A DNA stretch of 30,000 nucleotides from Tubulanus polymorphus (GCF_964204645.1 NW_027437437.1:126001-156000), one strand, 5' to 3'. Shown: positions 8,160-18,180, numbered from the stretch's first letter. Made by a program: numbers and translations. The notes: generated by a model from the sequence alone, not told the origin.

Positions 8160-8968
8160 ATGGATGCAGGTAAAGTATATAAACATATTCCATACATTGA
8201 TAAACATGAAAATAATGATGGCTTATATTATGTAATACCTTGTAATATAGCTTTGATATTTGATCCTATTTTCAAAAATTATAAAACTAAACTAATAGAA
8301 ATCGATAATAATTAAAGTGGAGTTGCTGATAATTTAAGTAATGAAATTGATAATAATGTTTTACCTTCTACATCAAATAATGTTTTATCTTCTACATCAA
8401 ATACTTTTTTACCTTCTACGCCTAATAATGAAATAATATTAAATATTAGTGAAAATAGAAATTATTGTGGTTACTGTAAAGGTGAATTTTCAAACAGTCC
8501 ATCAAATTGGAATAATCATATGAATACAGCTAAACATATTACTAATGTAATAGAGCCTGTTGGTATAAGAGATTTTATAGAACACCCATTTAGATATGTA
8601 ACAAAGTTTGTTTCAAATAAAAAAGTAAATGGTAAAGATTTATATAAAGATTCATTAGGTGAATTTTTATCTAGGGAACCTGTTAATGATAAATTAGATT
8701 TATCTGCTGCTAAAAAAAATAATAGGATCAAACATTGTAAGTGAAATGTTGGGGTCAAACACTAAGAAAGATGACAATGAAAATATAGTTACAGGTAAAT
8801 ATATTGATTTAATGATGAAGGTATTAAGAAATCGAAAATAGAAGATATATTTACAAGTCGTGATAATGCTCAAGTTTTATCAAAAAACGATTTTAATTTG
8901 GCTATTGTGAAAATGAGTCGGTAGATATGTTGAATAAATTGTTAGGGTATGATGATGAAAGTGATTAA
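8160..8968 (+). pseudogene. zinc-finger Polinton protein, decayed
   Basis: ATG at 8160 follows TTATAATAA. The frame has TAA at 8313-8315, then stays open to TGA 8742-8744, and homology appears to continue through an A-run frameshift near 8712 and another near 8805 to TAA 8966-8968. The middle contains three imperfect repeats of a Leu-Pro/Ser-Ser-Thr-Ser-Asn unit (8356-8433). It also contains a finger YCGYCKGEF with paired His at CxxC-x13-H-x5-H (about 8464-8538), resembling C2H2 fingers of the U1/matrin kind. It is the last gene of the left arm, after the capsid gene. DNA or RNA binding is inferred from the finger only. Confidence 0.55.
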
Positions 8969-9184
8969 GATAGTAATGATAATTATCTAACACGCACATA
9001 ATATATTAGTTGAAAATTGTATAAAATAATAGTTAATAAAACAAGAAAATTAACTTCAATAAATTATTTGACGCCTGCGAAAAAATGTAGAATTTCTGGT
9101 ATAAGCTAATTATGAGATTATTAAGGGGAATTATGAGATTTGGCGATTGGGTAGATGATACAGTCTTCGACTAGTCTAATTTAA
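8969..9184 (+). other. AT-rich remnant downstream of zinc-finger gene
   Basis: The sequence shares the composition of the Polinton genes. It contains short readable pieces such as LTPAKKCRISGI (about 9070-9105) and RGIMRFGDWVDDTVFD (about 9125-9172), separated by stops. It may be the leftover of another coding segment, but I recognise no family. Confidence 0.3.
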
Positions 9185-9552
9185 AAAAAAATTGTCAACT
9201 TGTGCCCACTTTTGCCTCTAAGCTGGTCTGCAACTTCATTGCCTCCATGGTTGAAGAAAGGGCTCTTCTGATGTCTGCTTCATCATGACTTTGAGCATAT
9301 CGTGTAGCCAGCCAGCCCGGTCCTGGGGCCCGGTCTGGCTGTCACTTGATATCCTAGACTTGAGTCTGGGTTGAAGTAGACATTGTCATTTAAATAACTT
9401 ATTCATGTTATTCTGTATGAATTACCCGTGTGTCTTGTATTTTCTTATTTAAAAATTTGTAAATTTATTGATTTTTGGAATTTTATCCCGGAATTTCAAT
9501 GTAATAAAGATCAGTATTAATGAGGATAAAGTATTGAATTGAATTGTCAACT
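9185..9552 (+). mobile_element. retroposon 3' end with ATTGA-type tail
   Basis: Less AT-rich than its surroundings. It ends in an AATAAA-containing stretch followed by TATTGAATTGAATTG, the simple-repeat tail usual for 3' ends of RTE/CR1-type LINEs or SINEs. An A-run (9182-9191) marks the left side. No coding domain is recognisable, so this is a 5'-truncated insertion into the centre of Polinton A. Confidence 0.5.
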
Positions 9553-10181
9553 TATACACATGCCATCAGTGGACGCGGAGCCGTATATGACAGCTATGCT
9601 ATTATAAATTGCTAATCTCATGAAACCTGCATACGTCTAATATCGAACATATTTTCTAAAACATTTGAATATTGAAATTATATGTTTACACGTTTTTATA
9701 TAGACCGCTTGTAGCCGCCGATGAAATTCACGCCGGCCCAACTCAGATCGTAGAGTCACTAGTAGCAAGATCGCAGATCGTCACTATCGCAGATCGTCAC
9801 TAGCATCCCCATGTCAGGGTCTGACTTTTATATCAGACTTCCAAATCGTGTATACATCCGCCATTTAACCGAATAATCCGATTTACTTATCATTTCTATT
9901 TATCCCTGCCGCTCTTGATATAATCATACATCCTTTACTATTACAATACGTCTTCTCATGATATTCAATGCGATATAACATTTCGACGTTCAAATAGAGG
10001 TCATTATATAATCCCAGGGAGCCATTCTACATCTTTATCAATAATATTTTGCCAAATAGCTTGTATGTGTACACATAAACCTGTGACGTTTTGCACATCG
10101 ATTTACGGTTGTCGTTTGTAAAATGACGCTGAATGGTTATCATTGTTTAGGTTTCATAATGGTAACGTTTTATAAGGCGTC
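9553..10181. other. unassigned sequence with a 16-bp tandem duplication
   Basis: I see no coding signal. TCGCAGATCGTCACTA occurs twice in tandem at 9771-9786 and 9787-9802, with a degraded third relative just before (from about 9743). The composition differs from Polinton genes, so this is probably inserted or host DNA. Confidence 0.35.
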
Positions 10182-10400
10182 AAAAAAGGGGTTTTAAGTT
10201 TTTATGTATCTAATACGTATCTAATACGTATCTAATACATATTTAAGTATTTATGTATCTAATATGTATTAATCTAAATAACCTTTATTAGTTAGTCAAA
10301 CTTAGTTGAAAAATTAAAATAGATAATATTTATTTAAAAAAAGGGGTTTTAAGTATTAAGGTATCTAATACGTATCTAATACATTAATACTTAAAATACC
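10182..10400. repeat. GTATCTAATAC array and inverted repeat at centre of Polinton A
   Basis: Three tandem 11-mers GTATCTAATAC lie at 10206-10238 and two more at 10361-10382. AAAAAAGGGGTTTTAAGT occurs at 10182-10199 and again at 10337-10354, making two related blocks 155 bp apart. The second block is enclosed by a perfect 13-bp inverted repeat (10347-10359 with 10384-10396). It lies immediately beyond the stop of the leftward ATPase gene, where the two gene arms converge, so it may act in transcription termination or replication. That role is inference. Confidence 0.6.
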
Positions 10401-11011
10401 TTATTTTATAAACTTATATTCATATGGAAATTGAAGCCTCAGAAGTAATTTTGAACCTTTATTATTCTTTAATTTATTCATATATTCAACAAGTAATTCA
10501 GTAGGTATAATTTGATTTTCTTCCAATGATTGTTGCATAGATTTTCTATCTTTGTTATAAAATGAAACTAGAAATCTTATATTCTCCCTAAAGTCTTTAA
10601 CATTTGAATTATATTTTTGATTTAAAACCCATGTTGTTATCCCAAAATGTCTCCCAGAGAAAGCTAGATAACATAACTCGCTTTCTCTCACTTTTTAATA
10701 ATGTAAATTTGCAAAATCGTCTATAATGAATAATGTATTTGAACCTTTATAAATATCAATTGCTATTTTAATACAATTATCTAAATTTTCTTTTACTGTT
10801 TCAGGATCTAATATAATAAACTTTTTTATCTTAACTATATCTCCATTATATGTTTTATTCATTTCATAAGTAGGACAGAATAATATTATATTATCAAAAT
10901 GATTCTTATAAATAGTTCTAACAAATCTAATATGAAATGTGTTTTACGACAGTTGGTTACCCCAGTAACTGACATATTATGCGGTTCAAATATAAATAAA
11001 TCTTTATTCAT
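10401..11011 (-). pseudogene. FtsK/HerA-type DNA packaging ATPase, broken
   Basis: ATG is at 11011-11009 and directly overlaps the end of the integrase gene through an AATAAATG motif. The Walker A region reads GVTNCRKT at about residues 17-24, where the usual glycine before Lys is Arg. After a frameshift near 10915 come 'NIILFCPTYEMNKTY' and Walker B-like TLFIIDDFAN, then a stop around 10695. The C-terminal part is intact: 'LAFSGRHFGITTWVLNQKYN' and 'FYNKDRKSMQQSLEEN', diagnostic of the Polinton ATPase, ending at 10401. Its job would be to pump genomic DNA into the capsid. The frameshift, stop and Walker A change each would disable it. Confidence 0.8.
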
Positions 11012-12081
11012 TTATTCTTTTAATTTTACTGGATAAATCCATTCATTAAATTTATCATCATACCCTTTATATTTCACCAAAGAATACTTTTTTCCTTTAA
11101 GAGTTTTTGTTTTCAATACTTTTTCTATTTTGTATTCTATTTCATCTGGGTTCGGTACAAGTGATAATTCTTGTTCATAGAAATAACCTAATATTTCTTC
11201 ATCTTTTAAATATTCTAATTTATAAACAAATGGTTTAGTTAATATTATCTTTTTAATCTTGAATATTTCTTCTGTAAAATTAGGAGTATAACCTTTATAA
11301 AATGTTTTTCCATATTTAGCTATTCTAACGTGTTGTCCAATTTTAAATTTAGGTTCTCCGAAATCATGTGTAACAAACGCACTATATAAATTATCCCAAA
11401 CTATTTCTGAATTATCTTCTTTTCTAGCTTGTATAGGTTTCATATTTATAGAACTATGTTTAGAATTATTATAACCTTTCACTAAATCATCTAACACATC
11501 GATATATTTATATGTTTCATTAGCAGTAAAATATTTCCACATTCTAGATTTTAATGTTTTATTAAATCTTTCTATAATCGATGCTTTTTTATCTGAGTGT
11601 GTTGAAAAATAATCTACATCGTTATCAGATAATAGTTTTTTAAAATGTTTATTATAGAATTCTTTACCTTCATCGAATTGTATCTTATCTGGAATAGATC
11701 TTTTGATTTAAGAACATTTGTTACTTCTATACCAGTTTTATTTTTGATTGGATTTTGACCATGCGTATCTACTGAATATATCTATAACATTTAATATCCA
11801 GAAATATCCTTTGTTGTGTTCTTCTAAGTTCTTCATATCAATTAAATCTGCTTGCCATTGTTGAGCAATATATGAAACCATAACGTTTCTTGTTAAATAA
11901 GTTTATCCATTTTCTTGTGGATTTGATATGTTGGTTGATTTTGTAACCATAATTTTAATTCACTATATTTTATATTTTCATAATCAGATTTAATTTTATC
12001 CCATAATTCTGAAACGCAAGAATATGATACTTCACTCTCTGGGTTATAATATAAATCTCTTAAATATTGTTCTTTTTTCAT
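11012..12081 (-). pseudogene. Polinton integrase with chromodomain, frameshifted
   Basis: ATG at 12081 begins an N-terminal region ending 'LWLQNQPTYQIHKKMDK'. After a frame change near 11890 the retroviral-type catalytic core starts ('NLEEHNKGYFWIL', 'DIFSRYAW'), with further indels between about 11800 and 11550. The last frame (11542-11012) is open. It holds the end of the core ('YNNSKHSSINMKPIQARK'), an SH3-like region ('FKIGQHVRIAKYGKTFYKGY') and a C-terminal chromodomain ('YKIEKVLKTK', 'YSLVKYKGYDDKFNEWIYP'). The chromodomain could guide insertion to marked chromatin. The better-kept copy in Polinton B shows all three catalytic acids. The gene lies 6 bp after the preceding ORF and overlaps the ATPase start motif. 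Confidence 0.85.
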
Positions 12082-12087
12082 CTTATT

Positions 12088-12447
12088 TTAATCCATTAAT
12101 AATAATTTAGATTTAGTTTCAATGATTTTATCATTTGATTTATTTTCTGGTATAATAGGTTTATCATCAGAATCATTATTGTTATTAAATTTTGATTCAT
12201 ATATTACACCGGAGAATATAATAATTGTGATTAACCCAATTGTAATATATAAGTAATTATTTCTTCCACTATTAGAAGAATCAGATGGATTATCATTCGA
12301 ATCAATATCAGATAATTTCTGTGATTCATTTATATCAGTTAATTTCTTTTTCTTAGCTTTTTTTAATTCTGCAGATCTTTTACCTAATTCCCTTGCCCAT
12401 TTAATTTGTTTTTCAGATCTAGGCTTCTTCTTAATATCATCACTCAT
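12088..12447 (-). CDS. basic single-pass membrane protein of Polinton
   Basis: This 119-residue protein opens with a strongly basic stretch ('KKKPRSEKQIKWARELGKRS', then 'ELKKAKKKK'), followed by a Ser/Asn/Asp-rich linker. One membrane segment lies at about residues 65-83, followed by an acidic polar tail. Similar basic-plus-membrane small proteins occur in Polintons and adintoviruses, but I cannot give a function; nucleic acid condensation or virion membrane anchoring are possibilities. Its ATG overlaps the stop of the upstream gene (ATGAGTGA), and the same overlap is kept in Polinton B at 24606. The frame is intact here. Confidence 0.6.
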   Translation of the reverse strand: MSDDIKKKPRSEKQIKWARELGKRSAELKKAKKKKLTDINESQKLSDIDSNDNPSDSSNSGRNNYLYITIGLITIIIFSGVIYESKFNNNNDSDDKPIIPENKSNDKIIETKSKLLLMD

Positions 12448-13042
12448 TTATTTTAGTTAATTTTTGTTCTGATTCATTTTCTGTTTCACCGTGTGGGTGC
12501 CGTATGGCACCATCTGTTTCGTTCTTACCTGATTTATATTCTATAGGCTTCATATTCGAAATTGTTATGACACCAGTAGAAATTAATGTCATAACCGATC
12601 CTAATTGGAATGAAGCGTATCCAACCCATTTTTGTAATTCAGTCATAACTAAGTAGTCATTTTTTAAATCACTATATAATTTATTTTCATCATCAATTGG
12701 TATAATCCGTTTACATAATTTTGAATAACATTTGACAATACCATCACTTATATTTATTCTAGCTAATATTGACTCTTCATAAATCTTAAAATATTCCATT
12801 ACTTTATCTGGTTTCATGGCATCTAGTTCTTTATAAGTTACAATTTTTCCCAAGAACTCTTTAGATTTCCCTCCGGCAATTAGTAATTCAAAATGGCGCT
12901 TACAATATAAGTAGTATTCATCATCAATATTGTTATCAACTTGAGCACAATTAGTTACAACTGCATCATTATTGCCAGTAATGCCAAAATCCTCAATTGT
13001 CTTTTCAATATCAGCATTATTTTTACTCGATTTCTTTGACAG
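12440..13042 (-). pseudogene. Polinton membrane-type protein with ATG changed to CTG
   Basis: The reading frame is open for 200 codons from 13042 to TGA 12442-12440. At the start position the codon is CTG, whereas the homologous copy in Polinton B (24021) has ATG in the same ATATAA context, so the start was probably lost by one substitution. The first internal ATG is at 12853. Visible parts are a polar N-terminus ('SKKSSKNN'), a helical region with 'MKPDKVMEYFKIYEE', a Cys-containing stretch (CYSKLC), a hydrophobic segment at about residues 143-162 of the full frame, and a charged tail. The function is unknown. It overlaps the next gene by 8 bp, which suggests coupled expression. Confidence 0.6.
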
Positions 13043-13298
13043 TTATATTAGAGAAAAAAGCGAGAAAAAAAATATTATAAGTATTATAAAATGATACTAA
13101 TTACTCTTTAGGTTAATACTAAATTGACTAGGTTAGTTAATGTTAAAGAATTTTTATTCAAACCCATTCAAAATCTTTTTAATCTAGTGTTAACAAGAAT
13201 TGCAAAAGAAAATATTAAAAATATAATAGAAATAATGGATAGTTGAAGTTATTGCTTTTTTATTACATTTTATTTGAGATATATTAATCTTTAACCAC
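13043..13298. other. AT-rich spacer upstream of the small-gene cluster
   Basis: No coding signal. Much of it is recognisable, in opposite orientation, in Polinton B between the third HNH fragment and 24021, including the T-rich run GCTTTTTT just before the start. It is therefore a conserved spacer and probable promoter region of the right-arm gene cluster. Confidence 0.45.
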
Positions 13299-14010
13299 TT
13301 ATAAAGACTCAACGTATTGTTCATTATTTGGATCATTGTTCCATATTTCAATAAATTTCTTTGCTTTATCCAGTTGATCCAAATATAATTTCATATCAAG
13401 TTTGTTCCCTTTCCTAATATTTTCAACTTTTTCTAAAGGTCTTAAATTCTGCCAGCTCCAGATTAATTTCTGATTGTGTTCATCATTCATGTTGAATTTA
13501 GATATTGGTAACACGTGATCAATATGAAAATAATCTCCATAATTATCTATATTCATTTTTTCATTGAACATATATATAATCCATGATTTGAGAAATTTAT
13601 CTGTACAACCCAACAAATTAGATAGTGTAACTGAATGCTTTTCTTTAATGAATAATTGTGATAATCTATTTCTCAAACATTGTTTCATTTTAAAATTAAG
13701 ATCTGTTTTGTATCACTTCTCATATATTCTGTCATATAATCACGGTTATCTTTTTTCCAATCTCTCATGTATTCTGGATTATTTGCTCGCCATTGTTTTT
13801 ACAATTCTTTACATTTTTCTAGATTATTTATATAATATTGTTTACTATTTTGATTATGGCAGCTTTTGCAGTTATGACGTAAACCATCATTGCCAATCTT
13901 ACGTTTATAATAATCTGTAAATGGCTTACTTTTTTTACATTTACAACATAAATATTTATAACACCAGTGTTATTTGTAATATTAATAATTTGTGGCTGTT
14001 TACTTTCCAT
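13299..14010 (-). pseudogene. zinc-ribbon HNH endonuclease, Polinton A copy
   Basis: ATG at 14010 starts 'MESKQPQIINITNNTGVINI', shared with the copy at 20704. A frameshift follows at once: the zinc ribbon (CCKCKKSKPF, then CKSC, about 13945-13860) lies in another frame, a stop occurs near 13799, and the catalytic part is open again from about 13688 to TAA 13299-13301. The nuclease motif is HIDHVLPISKF (residues 55-65 from 13688) with Asn at 81 in NLRPLE and Asn at 90 in NIRKGNK, as expected of HNH enzymes. Paired CxxC ribbons ahead of HNH resemble endonuclease VII-type proteins. In Polintons it might process DNA ends or act as a homing nuclease; that is inference. Confidence 0.75.
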
Positions 14011-14165
14011 TTATAATATATGAATTTTTTTATTCTATTTGAAATCTATTTGATAATTTCCGTCTGTTCATCTTCGACTAACGTCATCCTTTTTCATTCC
14101 TCGCTGCTTTTGATAAGTCATTTCGGTTCCTTGATATCTAAATCATACCAGTTACAATATCCGTG

Positions 14166-14330
14166 TCGCATACAGGCGCGCTTTTGCTTAATACGCATGC
14201 GCTAATCATAATTGTATATTTATTCTGTAAAATTGAAACAACCGAACATAGAACATTCAAACGCATGCGCATTAAGCAAAAGTGCGCATACAGGCGCGCT
14301 TTTGATCAATGCGCATGCGCTAATCATAAT
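14166..14330. repeat. GCATGCGC hairpin and repeated unit
   Basis: A unit of about 45 bp starting ACAGGCGCGCTTTTG and ending CTAATCATAATTG occurs at about 14172-14216 and again near 14290-14332. Between them an inverted partial copy (14261-14287) pairs with 14293-14320 across a six-base loop. The result is a strong GC-rich cruciform in AT-rich DNA, possibly a remnant of a small inverted-repeat element. Confidence 0.6.
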
Positions 14331-14631
14331 TGAAACGACGAACATAGAATATACACCAAGCTGCGCCTACAGATTTACACAATACATATACAAGTATGTT
14401 CGGTCGTTTCATCCAATACATCATTTGATTTCTATTTATAAATTTTATAATTACAAACATTTTTTTCAATTGCCGGTAAATATTTAACTACATCAACAAA
14501 TGTTAAACTTAATCATTGGAATTTTTGGAGTAGTCTAAATGTTTTTGAAATTCTTATATAGTTTCTTCGTCGATCTTTTGTGTTTCTTGTGCTTCTACGC
14601 CAATTTCTATTGGTTCGATATCCATTGCTGT

Positions 14632-14688
14632 CTACTCCTCAGAAAGAGTATCTTGAGTTTCTCTATCGCTTCTTGATGCGCGTGACAT
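14632..14688 (-). other. possible micro-ORF, unrecognised
   Basis: An 18-codon frame MSRASRSDRETQDTLSEE starts with ATG at 14688 after AATAAA and ends with TAG. A second frame (ATG at 14624) continues with acidic codons, so a frameshifted small protein is possible. I know no relative. Confidence 0.15.
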
Positions 14689-15062
14689 TTTATTAATCTA
14701 AAAGATATTAGTGGTAACTCTAATTATCTAAAAGATATACTAAATACACTTAAATATATTTAAAGGTTTCATATTTAGTAGCCCCCCCCCCTTTCCCTAC
14801 TTCATAATAACTACAAAAACAGTAATTACATTTAGAACTGTAAACCTTAACTCCGAATGGTGTTTCGATAGATAAATCCTAAGCGTTCTGTGTATGCCGT
14901 CTGTTCAGTAAGAGAGCGGCGATCCAGTATGTGTAGTACATACTTGCGCAACAGTAAATATCAGAGGTATGATTCATTATGTCGCAATACATACTCAACA
15001 GGCGCCGTGTATCACTATGGCAACTATAGCAACAGGTGTTGTAAAAAATCAAGAGTCATGTA

Positions 15063-15116
15063 TTAAAGTATATTGATTTTACATGTTGGACAGTAGTACT
15101 TCTTATTTGCTTCCAT
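15063..15116 (-). pseudogene. truncated zinc-finger ORF at Polinton A end
   Basis: ATG at 15116 begins MEANKKYYCPTCKINI, nearly the same as the start of the ORF at 19769. Homology breaks at 15069, leaving only the first CxxC half of the finger before a stop. The breakpoint is the junction with the unassigned 1-kb insert. Confidence 0.7.
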
Positions 15117-15363
15117 TAAATCAAATTTAAATCAAATTATCAAATTTTTTATTAAAATTGATTTTAGAAGTTATTCAATTATATGTTATTCATATATATG
15201 AATATTTTAAGAGTAATAGGGATAATAGGAGTTCAGGTTAAAGGTTGAAGGGGCGAGTGAGTAAAAAATGAAAAATAAATTCGAGCGTGCGAGAATTTAT
15301 TTTTTATTTTTTATGAGCTCGACCTTTCGACCTTTGGCTTGAACCCCTATTATCCCTATTACT
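15069..15363 (-). repeat. Polinton A right terminal inverted repeat
   Basis: Reading inward on the minus strand from 15363, this matches the Polinton B end at 19597-19816 in reversed orientation: AGTAATAGGGATAATAGGGG, palindrome, CTCTTAAAATATTCATATAT, then the zinc-finger start. The shared stretch includes non-coding sequence, so it is the element terminus rather than a gene repeat. The outer edge is set by the palindrome at 15363. Confidence 0.75.
15212..15363. repeat. 152-bp imperfect palindrome forming the Polinton terminus
   Basis: The outer 18 bases at 15212-15229 (AGTAATAGGGATAATAGG) are the perfect reverse complement of 15346-15363. Pairing continues imperfectly through TTCA/TGAA, AAAGGT/ACCTTT and AAATAAATTC/GAATTTATT to a centre at about 15287. 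The end can fold into one long hairpin. Confidence 0.8.
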
Positions 15364-18180
15364 TGCATTGACAGATTCGAACCTAATATGCAACCACTGC
15401 GTAAACGTCAAATATGATTCAGCTTTGAAACCGAACATACGCGGACGTACAATCAACAAATATGAATTTATTTGACCAGGCATTTATTTTGGCATTCAAA
15501 CATCATGATACTGTTTTATCACCATGCTTAAAAATGGATCTGTCCTATCAAGAACTCATCTTAAGCACCTGCTGAGTCGATAGATTGAGTGAATTTACAG
15601 ATAAGAACGTATTATGATTTAGAATAGATCTAAGAAGTTAATGTTTTCATTGAAATATTTGAATAAATACATTGTAGTGTAGATTTTATCAATAAATTAT
15701 GATTATTTTTGGTCTGGGTTTCCGGCTGATGTTGATTTTGGCTTTTATGGATTACAAATTCTATAGTGAAAAACAATTGATACCTGCAACATGTGTCTAA
15801 ATCAAACCTATTCCACTAGTTGCGTGTGTTTCCTAATAAACGGGAGAGTCACTCTTGATCTGAGTTATTAGAAACATAATGTTAATTTAGTTATAGAAAT
15901 TCATTGCCTTTTTGAAAATTCTGTAATAATATTTGTTCTGTCCTAATTTTTATTACTGTATGAACCAATGATGTGCTTTGTAAATATGATGTAATAAAAT
16001 AAATTTGAATTTGAATTAAATTTGAACATGAGAATCAAGCATAACTTGTGTTTTTTCAACTTGTCTTTTGTTAACAGTTCCAGAGTTTCAATTACAATCA
16101 AATACAAATTGGCTAAAAAGTACATAGGAATAAATGAAATGAACCGTTAGTTACTAGTGATCCACAGCTAGATTTTCGTAGTATTTGAAAATGTTTCGTA
16201 GTATTTAGAAATGTTCTTAATGTTGTTTCCGTATGCGTGGGGGTTACGTTAAAGCCGTCAGACAAGAACGTACTAGTAGTAAGAATTACGAAAGTTCTTG
16301 TTTGATGCTTTCATCTACCAACGCAAACCATAAATCAGTCTATAAACAACAATTCTTTCTCGGTTCTTCTGCTGTGAGATCTGGCAAACATTCAGAAAAT
16401 CTTTATATAAAACTTTTAAATAGTTGGAACCATATTTGGTTGGGTCGGAACAATGGAGTGTATTTATAATGAAGCTCGTGAAGGGATCACGCTGATACTT
16501 GATGATATTCCCGGCTACTTTCCGTAAAAGGAAAAACCGGAAGTTTAGGAAGATGTGGTTGTTTTGCTTATCCTGTATTAAAATAGAATTAGTTAAATTG
16601 TAGATAAAATAATTAGTATAAGTATTTCAAATAATTTAAGAATTGATAATCAATCACAATGTATTCCGAATCGTAGTTAATTATAATAATTAAAAAAGAA
16701 ACAATGAATTTGTACCGTAATTAGAAAAGAAAACAAAGTTTTGAAAAGATATTTAATTTGAGTAATCTAGATGTTGTTTAAGAACAAATTGTGAATAATC
16801 GCTAATGTTTTAGAAAAATTAATTTGTGTTAAATGTTAAAACTAGCTGTCTGTAGTTTCTGTTGTCTGTATGCGCTCGTTGGTAATTCACAGACAATAGC
16901 TGCTCTCTCAACAACGACTAGCAAGGAGTGAGTAAATCACAACGCGTCATGACAGGAGGGTTGGAAGAAAAAGTTTATATCAGCAAATCAGTTTCTAAAA
17001 ATACCTTTAGATCAGCAAATCAGTAGGGCTAAATTTTCCGTAACTAAAAACGGTCATGACAGTTGGGTAGCTGCTCCTTGCCAAAAAGCGGAAGACCCTG
17101 CGTGGGAGAATCGGAATTCTGAGAATGCCGGTTCTTTCTACAAAAGGGGGCCGCTATCGAGAGAGAGGAGAGAATCTGTACCTTAGTAAGACGAGTGTCG
17201 ACAGCAGGACAGGAGAAGCTTCGGAACGATAGGGATTCATATACAATAGGGATTAGGAAAATCATTCACAGGTTCAAGGTAAATAAAATATATTATCTTC
17301 AATATTATCATCCGGTATTTCAATTTATTAATTCGGATTTGTGCACGGACACGTTCTCTCGCCAGGGCCTTACTCAAGTATTTTATAGATAACGATTTAA
17401 GAGAGGATTGTGACCGGTGTATCACTAGTGTTATGTCGATCGTGTTGAATCACTTTGCTTGATTTGAAGGAATCACATCTTCTATGGTGCAACATCGGTC
17501 GCAGAGAGATATCTTGGTGTTGACTCACCTTGACCATCTAACTTCATGCGTTTGACATTGGAATCAGCATCATACCATTTTGAACTGCATAATATTCATA
17601 CAACATGAAAACCTACAGTACATCTATACAGTAATCAAACTTTCACCGATGTTGGATATTTGAATGAACGTTAGGCTTATTTCAGTATTCTGAAGCAGGA
17701 AATAATAAGCCCAATCAATAGGCCCTATTCCCATTGGAACAATTGTATAATGCGTACAGCTGTACCGTACACTTATCAGTCAAGAATGGAGAAATCGGTA
17801 TACCAAACCTACGAACAGCAAAATGTACAGGCCTACAATGATTTCTGGTATACAAGCCGTGACCACATGAACGTTTTGGATCTAGGTTTGACTATTAATA
17901 TCAGCAGGTCAGAGAAGGCCTGGCCAAATTTAATCACATGACTCAAATCAATAAGCCTTTCTGCGTGTGAATACTTCACTGTATTGTTTTAAAAATAGGC
18001 CTATCGAGGGAATTAGTACATAGACTAAATTAGACTTTAAGCTAGTCCTGACCAAATCCTATCCATGTTATAATGGCACCAGTTATAGTAACATCACTGT
18101 AGGGCGACGAGAGGGAAAAAGTTGTGTTTGTGGTACATAGGCATGGTAGGCTTGTACTAACTTAATACTTAAAACGCTGT
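15364..18180. other. non-Polinton DNA between the two proviruses
   Basis: No gene is recognisable. An LTR- or LINE-like AT tail lies at about 15940-16020. A pair of near-repeats TTTCGTAGTATTT sits around 16177-16210 and two ATCAGCAAATCAGT strings at about 16979-17025. Short open frames (for example 16233-16469, 17195-17392 and 17750-17941) lack family signatures. This may be host intergenic or intronic DNA. Confidence 0.4.
15940..16020 (+). mobile_element. retroposon 3' tail, fragment
   Basis: GTAATAAAATAAATTTGAAT continues with a TTGAATT-type tail, resembling the 3' end of a LINE or SINE. Only the tail is identifiable. Confidence 0.3.

Larger units (their letters stand above)
14011..15062. 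other. 1-kb unassigned insert between HNH gene and terminal repeat
   Basis: Polinton B joins the zinc-finger ORF directly to the HNH gene, but here about 1 kb separates them. The insert carries GCGCATGCGC-centred repeats (14160-14335), a very short minus ORF at 14632-14688, a run of ten or more C at about 14783, and otherwise no recognisable gene. It is likely foreign to the Polinton. Confidence 0.4.
1849..15363. mobile_element. Polinton/Maverick provirus A, 5' end interrupted
   Basis: The segment contains the defining Polinton set: protein-primed DNA polymerase B, retroviral-type integrase, FtsK/HerA-type packaging ATPase, major capsid protein and a penton-like minor capsid gene. Genes 1849-8968 read rightwards and genes 10401-15116 read leftwards, converging on a gene-free centre. 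The right terminus is a palindromic repeat ending AGTAATAGGG (minus reading) at 15363, which fits the usual Polinton 5'-AG end; TGCATT just outside is the candidate 6-bp target duplication. The left end is missing because the Penelope element cuts polB. I found no adenain-type protease. Most genes are broken, so this is a fossil provirus. Confidence 0.85.

Noticed and set aside
13564-13920. 118-codon plus-strand frame
   Set aside because: It is the antisense shadow of the leftward HNH gene, rich in Tyr, Leu and Ile because the strand is AT-rich.
15212-15229. TAGGGATAATAGGG resembles the recognition site of the intron homing enzyme I-SceI
   Set aside because: The match is partial and confined to a short AT/G-rich string that is part of the Polinton terminus. 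No LAGLIDADG gene is present, so the likeness is probably chance.
16233-16469. 78-codon open frame on the plus strand
   Set aside because: No recognisable domain, no coding-like context, and length expected by chance in this region.
17195-17425. Overlapping open frames on both strands, one starting MSTAGQEKLRNDRDSY
   Set aside because: They overlap each other, lack family signatures and show no splice or promoter context that I can support.
17750-17941. 63-codon frame starting MRTAVPYTYQSR
   Set aside because: Short and without motif; nothing nearby supports a gene.
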